Source: Owenia fusiformis
Taxonomy: Eukaryota > Annelida > Polychaeta > Sabellida > Oweniidae
Assembly (NCBI GenBank): GCA_903813345.2
Contig: CAIIXF020000012.1
Location: 308,001-372,000 of the forward strand
Length of the DNA stretch: 64,000 nucleotides
Reading direction: 5' to 3'
Made by a program: the position numbers and the translations under genes. This document shows positions 12,101 through 24,100 of this stretch, in pieces; the first letter of the stretch is position 1, and each line of letters begins with the position of its first letter. The notes beneath the pieces are model-generated. The model searched no databases, had not been told where the DNA came from, and saw only the letters and a program-made list of their open reading frames with translations.

Positions 12101-15100
12101 ACATGAGGGCTATTCAATAAATACTGATGCTTCAATATTCATAAGGGAATCAACTTACAACACATACTGCTTTCAATCCAAAAGAATCTCACTTTGATTC
12201 CTTGATGAATTTATAAATGAGAAGATTTGTTTTAATACTTATTGAACAACTGTCATATGTTTATTAGATTTGTGCCACCTTAAATGGCCCATAATCCAAT
12301 ACTAAGGGCAAGGAATATTATCACATGTTGTGGATGAAACAAAAACATTCCTCTGAATTAATAAGTTAACAATATCTAGAGTCAGTTAACAATATGTTTA
12401 AAATGTGTTGTCTTATATTGTATAGCGTAATTAGCTTCATGAAGTTCTATTTACTAATTGAAGAAACTTTTAAAACTTATTTAAAAATTCTATTGTAAAA
12501 ATCAAAGCTGTTCAAAAGGCATATTGATGTACTAAGCAAACTGTTATCAATGCTGTTTGATAACTGTAAAACTAAACTTGCTATTATTTAGTGTTTATTG
12601 AATTCATTGGCTTGTTAAATCTTCTTTTAAATATTATAAAAGCTTTTACCATAAGCATTATAAAAGCTTAGTTTGTAAGTGTTGTAATAGTATGCTTTTC
12701 AACTAAAATTTAATTTACTATTTTTAAAACCTTATATAAGATTTCTTCATTTGAATTCAGTCTGGAACACAATCCCAAAATTTGGTTCACTTTGACTGAG
12801 TAGGAAAGCACCATTCATTCACATACAACTTTGAGATAATTTATTTTTCATTTTTTCATAATATTCTATTTTACCTACTATGAGATGAGCAATACCTATT
12901 TTTCGGCTGTAGTTACATATTTAATCAATGATCAGGGTAGAGCAGTTCTTCCTAAATCTTGAGTTGAATAAACTTGTATCTAAGTCACATTATTTGAGTT
13001 TTCTGAGGCTGTGTTCTGGACTGACTATTTTGTGCTATTTCAAAATATTTTAACACAGTTTATTTTCTCTATAAAAAAAATTATTCAAATATTTGATAGT
13101 TAAAATGGTTCATCAAACATAGATTACCCGAGTCACGCCATAATCTTATTGTTGCATTGCTAATTGCCCGATATTATAGCTGTCACTTATTTTTTTAAGC
13201 TCAACCATAAAATAATGCCTTCCAAGATTTGTCATAGCAAAATAATCAATATTCATATCCAATTTTTGCTTTCTTAGCAGCTTGTATAGAATACAATTGA
13301 TTTTATTTTTTATTGACTATGATAGTCTATAGAGAATAGATAACTCTAGTTTAAAAAATAAATGATGTGTTTTTTATTTGTTTGAATTATTTGACATTCA
13401 GATATTTTAGTGCTGCTTAAGTAGACAATTAGTATATAATTACAGATTCTGATGCTTTTAGTGATATATGGATAATATCCATCTTTGCTCACTCTGTCTT
13501 CACTGCATTCATCCAAGTGGAACTGAGTGAGTGATATATGACTAATGTCCATCTTTGCTCACTCTGTCTTCACTGCATTCATCCAAGTGGAACTGAGTGA
13601 GTGATATATGACTAATGTCCATCTTTGCTCACTCTGTCTTCACTGCGTTCATCCAAGTGGAACTGAGTGAGTGATATATGACTAATGTCCATCTTTGCTC
13701 ACTCTGTCTTCACTGCATTCATCCAAGTGGAACTGAGTGAGTGATATATGACTAATGTCCATCTTTGCTCACTCTGTCTTCACTGCGTTCATCCAAGTGG
13801 AACTGAGTGAGTGATATATGACTAATGTCCATCTTTGCTCACTCTGTCTACACTGCGTTCATCCAAGTGGAACTGAGTGAGTGATATATGACTAATGTCC
13901 ATCTTTGCTCACTCTGTCTTCACTGCATTCATCCAAGTGGAACTGAGTGAGTGATATATGACTAATGTCCATCTTTGCTCACTCTGTCTTCACTGCGTTC
14001 ATCCAAGTGGAACTGAGTGAGTGATATATGACTAATGTCCATCTTTGCTCACTCTGTCTTCACTGCATTCATCCAAGTGGAACTGAGTGAGTGATATATG
14101 ACTAATGTCCATCTTTGCTCACTCTGTCTTCACTGCATTCATCCAAGTGGAACTGAGTGAGTGATATATGACTAATGTCCATCTTTGCTCACTCTGTCTT
14201 CACTGCGTTCATCCAAGTGGAACTGAGTGAGTGAAGATGACTAATGTCCATCTTTGCTCACTCTGTCTTCACTGCGTTCATCCAAGTGGAACTGAGTGAG
14301 TGATATATGACTAATGTCCATCTTTGCTCACTCTGTCTACACTGCGTTCATCCAAGTGGAACTGAGTGAGTGATATATGACTAATGTCCATCTTTGCTGA
14401 CTCTGTCTTCACTGCATTCATCCAAGTGGAACTGAGTGAGTGATATATGACTAATGTCCATCTTTGCTCACTCTGTCTTCACTGCATTCATCCAAGTGGA
14501 ACTGAGTGAGTGATATATGACTAATGTCCATCTTTGCTCACTCTGTCTTCACTGCATTCATCCAAGTGGAACTGAGTGAGTGATATATGACTAATGTCCA
14601 TCTTTGCTCACTCTGTCTTCACTGCGTTCATCCAAGTGGAACTGAGTGAGTGATATATGACTAATGTCCATCTTTGCTCACTCTGTCTTCACTGCATTCA
14701 TCCAAGTGGAACTGAGTGAGTGATATATGACTAATGTCCATCTTTGCTCACTCTGTCTTCACTGCATTCATCCAAGTGGAACTGAGTGAGTGATATATGA
14801 CTTATGTCCATCTTTGCTCACTCTGTCTTCACTGCATTCATCCAAGTGGAACTGAGTGAGTGAAGATGAACAGTGTTCCCACAATTCTTTACTTTCAAGT
14901 CATTCCTGTTTAACATTAGATCTCAGTGGTCCAGTTTATCTCTAGTTCTTGGAATTTAGCTTTAGCACCTTAAGTCTTCCAGGGGATTTAATCCTAGCTT
15001 GGTCTTCCAGTGATTTAACAGACTCGTTCAATCTTTCAGGGATATAACTGGTATGAATTCAAGTATGATCATAGAGCCCCAGAGCTTTGTTATGAACATG

Positions 15101-18100
15101 ATCATAGAGCTCTGTGTTCAACATGATCATATAGCCCCAGAGCTCTGTTATGAACATGATCATAGAGCTTTGTTAGGAACATGATCATAGAGCTCTGTGT
15201 TGAACATGATCATATAGCCCCAGAGCTCTGTTATGAACATGATCATAGAGCTTTGTTAGGAACATGATCATATAGCACTACAGTTCTTTCATGAACATGA
15301 TCATAGAGCTTTGTGTTGAACATGATCACATAGCCCCATAGCTCTGTTATGAACATGATCATATAGCTCTGTTATGAACATGATCATATAGCTCTGTATT
15401 GAACATGATCATATAGCACTAGATCTCTGCGATGGACATGACCAAAGACACATTTTTGTATAATGACCAAAGAGCCCAATAAATATGATTAAAACCAGTC
15501 CACTAGAGTTGAGGCTGCATGCATGCTAAGTTCTACATTACTTCAACAGGAGGCTCAGATCAGTGAACTGATGAAAAACTCTGGCGATAGCTCTCAACAA
15601 CTAACCTCTATGAACGAGCAACTACGTGAGAAAGATAGGTGCGTCTACTTACTCTTCAAAAATACAGGGTGCTTCAAAATATTTTTAATGTAAATGTTCA
15701 AAAAGATTTTGGGGCTTTCAACTTAAACAGCATTAGCAGGATTTTTAAAACAATTTTTGGTCTATGCCATATTTTGACATATCTGCTTATAAATGCATGG
15801 GATTGTCTTGTAATTCTATATTACTTGATGCAATACAGGAGGGGAGATTGTTGTTCTCAGGTTCCTGTAAGGGGCAGCTTTTTAATTTGTTTGTAAATAA
15901 TTTTGAACACCCTTTATTTATACGACTGCCTGGTACCTTTCGGTGTAAAGTACATTGCATTGGATTACTTGTATTAGATTTTGGTGATTGTACATGTCTT
16001 TCTTTTGAAGGATTCAGTTTCAATATTAAATGCATGTCAACTTACTGGTGAGAGGCTTTGTAAAGATGGCGCTGTATATGGTTGATATGCTTATATATTA
16101 AATATATGGCTGCTACATTTAGTTTATTGTGTATCTAAGTTTAGGCATATTTCTTTGCTATTAACTATATTATTTTTTCTATTTTTTAAACTAAATCCAT
16201 TCTTGTTTATGTTATTCAAAACTCATTTGTGAACTCTACTTTCAATTGAAACTACAAGTTACAGAGGTTTTATTCATTCTTCTAAATTGCGTTGATGTCA
16301 TTTTCTCTGGTTGTATTGTACAAGTATATATTGTGTTAGCTTGCAATTTTTTTCCATCGAGTGAAATTATCTGTTGTTATTGTCTGTTGGATGTATTTGA
16401 CAATGCACTGTGGTGGGGAAATACAGGGTGTTACATGAAGTTATTATAAATCCATATCAATGGATACCGTGTAATGCCATGTTTTATGCCTACAGTAAAC
16501 TATACATCGTATCACCTTTGTTGAATTTTCAGATTGAATTCTTACAACTTTTTTTATATTGAAATATATTATATTATATTTTTTATATTTGTATATTGAA
16601 ACTGTTTTCCCTATTTGTAATATTATTTCATTTGGTTGTGTATATTTTAAAGCAAGTCTTTAAAAACAATCAGTCATTCAATGAGAATGTCTGAGTAATT
16701 TTTATCTTATATTGTTTTGTGGTGCCAAATGTTTTCAACATTTCATTTTTTCAAATTTCAGAAAACTGGAAGAAGCGCAATCAGCTTGTTCAAATTCAAC
16801 TCTAGAAATAGGAAAACTTAAAGAAAATATAGAAACTATAAACAATGAACATAAAAAAGAATTTAATAATATATCTGAAAAACATAAAGAAGAATTAAAG
16901 AGTTCTGAGGAAAAACTTCTAGAATCTGTAAGTATTTAAATGTTGTGCCTTAACTTTAGAACTTTGGTACGAAGGTATTTGTAATGAAATAAATACTACA
17001 GTACTATAGTATTTGTAATATTAAGACTAAGTCTTGTAGATATGTTATATTACAATTTCAATCAATCAATGTTTCCTATCTATTTTTGACTTGCAAGAGA
17101 CATTAGATAATCTCCTCTTGTAATATTGAAATAACAAACCTTTATTTCTGAAATAATATATTATGAGGCATTCTCTCTCTTAAAAGCCCATGGGTATTCC
17201 AAAGGGAACCAATGCAGCATTTATGAGCACTCAGATATTAAAAAAATATAACAATATAAGTCTGTATAATAAAAGTATAATAAATTTTCTTTCAGAATTC
17301 AGAAATAGAGAAATTAAAGAATAAAATTACAAAACTTAATAAACAATTTGAAGATGAAAAACTTGAACTTGTAAATAAGAAGGACAGTGAGCTAAACGAT
17401 GTAAAACAACAGATTGAAAAACAACAAGAGGAATTATCAAAGAAAGAAAATCAAATCAAATCACAAACTGAAAAAGTGACAGAGTTAGGAACCGAGAAAG
17501 AAAATTTGAAGGTGAGTTATATACAGTACATGTATTTATTATCTGTGGATTTCTATTTAGAAGTTCCTTGAAGGGCTAATGAAAACTCTAGTAATACAAG
17601 GTTATGAAAAGCATGGGTTTTGTTAAAAAAAATTAGATTCTGTTTTGCATAATTGCATGCCACATTTTCATAGGTTAATGAGAATAGTCTAATATGCAGG
17701 CCTGTAGATTTGTTTTATGTATTTGTATGGGACAATTGAATAATTGACCATTGATTCTCAGGCTGTACAGTAGACTATACATACACCACATAATCATTGG
17801 GTATGGACCAGCCTAAAATCGCTGAAGTTACATTTCATATATTCTGTTCATTTCAGTTTGAATCTGAAAAATTAAATAAGCAAATTAAGAAATTAGAAAC
17901 TGATATATCCGAGCTTACTACAGAAAAAGATTCGCTTATTACACAAAACAAAACGCTTATTGCTGAAAAAGCTGATATAGTAGCTGCTAGTAAGGAGGGT
18001 GTAAATAAGGTAGAAGAGCTTACAGGGGAACGGGATGCTGCAATACAGGAGAAAAATAAGGTGAGATTAGCTTGTGGTTTCCTGAAAATTACAAATGGCA

Positions 18101-21100
18101 AAAACATACCATTCCTTGCTTCCAGGGTTCAATGTTTGTTTTGAATTGTTGGTTTTTAACAGAATTTCCACTGATTTGTCCTCTGTGATCACCACTCCAT
18201 GCAAACTGTGCTATACGAAAACAAGCATGTCAAGAAGACCTTGAATATGGGTATATTTGAGGTGTTTTAGTCTTCGATTTTTTTGATTTTTCTTCGTCAG
18301 TAGGCCAGGCTAACTGCAAGAGTCGTCGGTAATAGAACGTCAACGGCAGTCACATCGTGTACTCGTGTATACAGTTATATCAGACAACTGTGGTTATACT
18401 GTAAACATGCTGACATGCAGTGTTATCTAATGTCAGCTCCAGTAAAAATCTTAGTGGCGGAGATTCAGAAATGTTTCAAAAAACAATATGTGAGATGTCC
18501 ATCCTTTCAATTGCTTATTTAGAAGTCTACTTGCAAGTCTGATTGGTGGTATTCGTCGACAAATGCATATATTTTAAGAAAATAGGTATGGCGAAGAAGA
18601 CATTAGGCCAAATGTTGCACTGATAGCTCGGGAAAGGTAAAATGACTCCCAAATTTCTTCTATGGTCTTTATTGAACCTTTAAAGCGTCGTGAAAGAATG
18701 AAGAATACAACTTAAGACAAAATTTCCCTTTAACCTCTTGAATCCCAGTCTCTAAAATCGGTTGAAACCAGAGAATTTTTCATTTTTGCCACCTTTTGAT
18801 ATTTAACTTCATTCATATATACAACTTTAGATGCTCAACTTAGTAAAATCAGACGGCGGAGATCATTTCTACAAATTCTAAAACAAGTTTTGTTTAAATT
18901 AGATGAAAATTGTTCAAATGAGAGCAATTTTAGTGAAAAATTTTGTGAAGGATTTTCTCGTCACCCTGGGTTTCAAGGTCATTTCTGAGGAGACGAGATA
19001 TCTCGTCACTCCAGGTAGTCGAGAGGTTATTTGGGTATCCTCTTCAAATCGATGACTATAATTGAGTACCCAACATTCCTTAGATTATGAAATATCGCAA
19101 ATTCAAATTCAAAAATGACCGTTAATATCTGCATCTTGTGCATACGATATCCACAACACTTGTTTTTGTATAGCACAGTGTGTATAGGGTGATCACTTAA
19201 ACATTTTTATCTCTAATACCTCACATTTTTGTTTTCTTTTACCAAAATCCTCTCCTACAATACAATTACTCAGATGCGAGAAGGTAGTTACCAGTTTCGC
19301 CACCAGGTGGCTGATTCGGGGGAAATAACATGGCAGGGTATTACAAAATTCCCTTAAACTTGAATATTAATCAGTTTTAGTGGTTCACTTTTCATATTAC
19401 CCTTATGTATCTGATAGTTATACAAATTAAAATATGTCCAGTAAAAGAAAATAGTATCTGCCAAACAAGAAAAGATATTTCACTTTTGTGATTTTACAAC
19501 ATGGGGGCTATGGGGAATCTCCCCGACCTAGAAGTCAGATTTTCAAAGAAAATTAAATTTTCAAAGTTGATAAACTCTTTTCAAAACCATTTTTCTAGAT
19601 GTAATTTTACATGTAGATTCCAAATAAGACACCAGTTTGACTGAATTTTGATTTTTTTAATGACGTAAATCAAGATTATTTCTACTCGCATCTAGGATAT
19701 TGCAGTATTAGACAATGGAAAACCTTCATTAATGAACATGTTGAAAAATGAACCAATCTATGACACAGTTCATGTATTATGATTTTTGAAAACAAGTCAT
19801 GTGATATTAGATTCTAAGCATTCCAAAGAAATTATCTAGTCAAGAAATCTGTATTTTCTTACAGGCTAACTCAGAGAAGGATGATATTCTAGGAATGCTG
19901 GACAGAGCCAACCAAGAAATCACACAATACTTAAGCCAGATTCAAGAAATGGACTTGAAGTTTGAGGAAACAAAAAAAGAATCTGAAAAACTTAAAACTG
20001 AAGCTAAAAGTCATAATGAGCAATTAAACGAGGTTAAGACTCAGTTAGAAAAAGAGGCAAAGAAATCAGAAGAGATTCAAAGCAGTTTAGAATCTGAAAG
20101 GAAGAATGCAGGACTGCTTAAGGAACAGGTGTAAGTTAGAAAGCTGGAATAAAAATACAAAAACCTGTTTATTTGATGATTATGTATATATTTGAAATTA
20201 TTATCCAAACAAAGTTTGATTGAGATTTAATTGTTAGTGATAATTGTTATGATAGGCAACTTCTTTTATTCCAACTATTTTGTTTTTAGGTCAAGTTTAG
20301 AAGCACAATTTGAAGAAAGCAAAACTAAACAAACCAATTCAGAGAAACAACTTGTAGAGTCTCAAACTAAGCTGTCAACCACAGAAACTCAATTGAATGA
20401 GCTAAAGCTCAGTATGAAGCCACTTCAGGATGAGTTAGATCAGCTGAAATCAGAAGCAGTGAATACTAAAGTCATTAAGGAAGAAAAAATACAGGTAAGC
20501 AAGGTGTGGAGAATCAAAAATCGAACAGCATTAGAGTTTTAATAGACTTGAGTCAAAAAGCTGGAATGAAAGTCACATTTTTAGTGTTTGATTATGGTCC
20601 AGTTAGTTAGTCTAGTTTCTAATTAGATGCCATCTTTCTCTATCCACTTTCCCCTTAGATAACAAAATTTTGAAACCTTGATTTGTCATTCACTTCATTT
20701 AAAAGGTCCAACACTATGCTAACAAAAACATCATTTACCCCCTCCCCTAACAGAATTAACTACATTCTTCCGTAACTGTTGAAAATCAGGACATCTTCCC
20801 TGAAAAATGTCTTCTTATTAATTCAGTTGGAGGTGCAGCAGTCGGAATTGAAGAAAACTGTTGAGGATCTCAAACAAAGGTGCGTAAACAATCTTTGAAT
20901 GTGTAAACAATTTTTTAATAGGCCATTATCAATTTTACTTTATAGGGTAAATATAGACATTACAGCTAATGTTGAAAAAAGCTTAAAGAGTAGTCAATTT
21001 AACACCTAAGATGATACACTTTAAAATATAAAACACAAGCTGTTATTGCACAACTCCAAGATTGATCATATTTTCTATTCATTCACATTAAGTATATTGT

Positions 21101-24100
21101 AACGATTGTCAACCCTGAGTGTGCCTTGGCGCAAGGATTTGTTTGCCCATGTATCAACTATCTTATGTTTAGTGTGTAGTTACCAAGGTGCAGATATATT
21201 GCTTTCAGTAGCTCTAACATGTCTGTCATAGGTAAATGTGCACAATTGGACCGTGCCTGTTATTTGGTTTCGCATCATCCAAAATATACCCATGTTTCAA
21301 TCTCGTAAGGCAGTTGTCCTGTTTTACCAAGAAAATAATATCCAAACATTCAACCAAATCTTAGCTGAAACTAAACCTGATGTCCAAAAGAACAAAAGAA
21401 GCTATTTTTTATATTTGTCTTGTCAGTGTGTCTGCACCTTATCATTGTCTCAGGAGTTGGTACAAAATATATCAAGTGGTTTCATTAGAATCTCTGACAA
21501 CAGGAAAGCAACAGATTAAATTATTGAAAATTACAACTTTAATATGAAAACAGTTGCAAAATTCCTCATAATTATTGTCAATTTTGGTCAAGACATCCAG
21601 TGAAAATTGACTGTTGTCATTGGCTAATGAAAGCGCTGGTTTGGTATAAATTGATGTTTGGAGGAAGTGGTGTAAAGTGTATGTAATGTTGCGTTGATCA
21701 AATAATGACTTGATTTACTGAGAATGGAGTTTAACAAACACATCTTCAATGATGCTAATGCTGCTGCTCTTTCTAATACAGATAAACCAAAAACAACAGC
21801 AGCTAATAAATGTGATCACAGAAACTGAAAATAACTTTATATTGCAAGCTTTCTGCAGTTAACAATATGAGCTGCTATGAAGTATATTATAAAATAGCGA
21901 ATAATGTAAAAATAAACACAATTTTGAAATTTTTCTATTTCCATAAAATCTGCACTTGTCATTTAAATGGTAAGCGATAATGCAACTCTAGAACTATTGT
22001 AACGCCATAATGTAAAGCTTTTGCCTTGTGAACTTGCATGTCCATGTATCTCTCATATTTTGTTTTAAATAAAAGTCGCTTTCTGTCTTAATTCTTGAGA
22101 AGGGAGAAATCTTAAGTTTTTTTTAGAGAATATCTAAATTAAGTAAAACTGCATGTATCAATCAGTCCCTCAGATTTGGGCAGTCTAAGCCTGATAAAAA
22201 TTTGAGGATTTAAATTTCTGCATTCAGAATTTTTTGTTTTTTGCATATTTGAGTAGATGATGTTTCAATGTTTGTGGTATGACATCATCATTAGAGCAAT
22301 AGAGGAATTCCTGTAGTAAGCACCAGTTATTAATTTAACAAATAGTTTGCCATATACATGTTCCTGTGTAGCATTCTATACAGTTTTATGCAGGGTTCCA
22401 ACAAAAGGCCCAAATTACTCAGATGCGAGTAGGTAGTTACCAGTTTCGCCACCAGGTGGCTGATTCGGGGGAATTAACATGGCAGGGTATTACAAAATTC
22501 CCTTAAACTTGAATATGCATCAGTTTTAGTGATTCATTTTTCATATTACCCTTATGTATCTGATAGTTATACAAATTAACATATGTCCAGTAAAAGAAAG
22601 TATTATCTGCCGAACACAAGAAAAGATATTTCACTTTTTGTGGTTTTACAACATGGGGTCTATTGGGAATCTCCCCGACCTAGAAGTCACATTTTCAAAG
22701 AAAATTCAATTTTCAAAGTTGATAAACTCTTTTCAAAACCACATTTTTAAATGTAATTTTACATATAGATTCCAAATATGACATCAGTTTGACTGAATTG
22801 TGTATTTTTAATGACGTAAATCAAGATTATTTCTACTCGCATCTGGGATATTGAGCACTGCCTCATTTGTATTTTTGTGTCTCTGCACTAGCAATGTCAT
22901 AATTATTACATTTTGTGAGAGGCTTTCAATATTGTTTGAAGCCATAATTGCAGCAGTATTATTTATATAAACTAGTAGCATGCAGATTCTTGTTCGCATT
23001 GGAAGCTTAGTCAAGTAGTATTTGCTTTTGCATGTAGGTGTTGTGGTGTACAGTTTATTGAATGTTCATAATATATTTACTGTACATGTACATCTTGTTA
23101 ATTAAACTATATTCTGGCAGATCTGGCAGAATATGATATCTCTGCAACTCCACTCTGGTTTGGCAAACACAAATATTCAGATTATCTAGCTGGAACTTTG
23201 GACTAACAAGTTTTTACATTTTTCTATGTATGGATTGTTGAATTATATAAATAACTATAATATTCCTCTGAAACATTTGTCCCGGTAAATGTTTTGTCAG
23301 GTTTTTACCTCTTAATGGTCTTAAATGTCCACATATATCATGGATTTTATCACGAGCCTTCATGTAAATTAACCTGATGAGAAGAATATTGAATGTATAA
23401 TATAAAGGCTAAGCCTTCTGAACTGATCATAAGATGTTTTAAAGCTGTATTGTTTTTAGAATGATTTTTAGAACTGATAAACTTTTGAAGAAATGCAACA
23501 GAGCCATAATTGTTAATTGTGGCTTATGTTTAGAGTCTCAATGGTATGTTCAAATGTTATCATCGAACTAGCTGGGTTAAGGCTAGGTAGGTGTCAAGGA
23601 CAACTAACTTGTGTATTATATGATTTATTATATAACTCTAGGCTCAAATGCTTTCATTTGGCCCTGAGGACCACTAAACTCTGGGAGGAAATAGATATTA
23701 AAAACATTATTATAAAAATATTTTTATCTGCTCAGGACCCTAAGAGAGGAAACAGGCATCGAAAACATAATTATAAAAATATTTTTTCTGTTCAGGACTA
23801 CCAAACTCGAGAGGAAACGGACATTGAAAACATTATTATTAAAACATTTTTATCTGCTCGGGACTCTAAACTCAGGGAGGAAACGGACATTGAAAACATT
23901 ATTATAAAAATACTGTTTCTGTTTAGGACTACTAAACTCAGGGAGGAAACGGACATTGAAAACATTATTATAAAAATACTATTTTCTGTTCAGGACTACT
24001 AAACTCAGGGAGGAAACGGACATTGAAAACATTATTATAAAAATACTGTTTCTGTTTAGGACTACTAAACTCAGGGAGGAAACGGACATTGAAAACATTA

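Noticed and set aside
13460-14866. Regular direct repeats reminiscent of a CRISPR array
   Set aside because: Units are contiguous without unique spacers, and the context is an animal intron.
21238-21519. 93-codon frame as a possible extra CLIP1 exon
   Set aside because: Exons 17 and 18 already join in phase and match adjacent CLIP-170 sequence; the peptide is not coiled coil.
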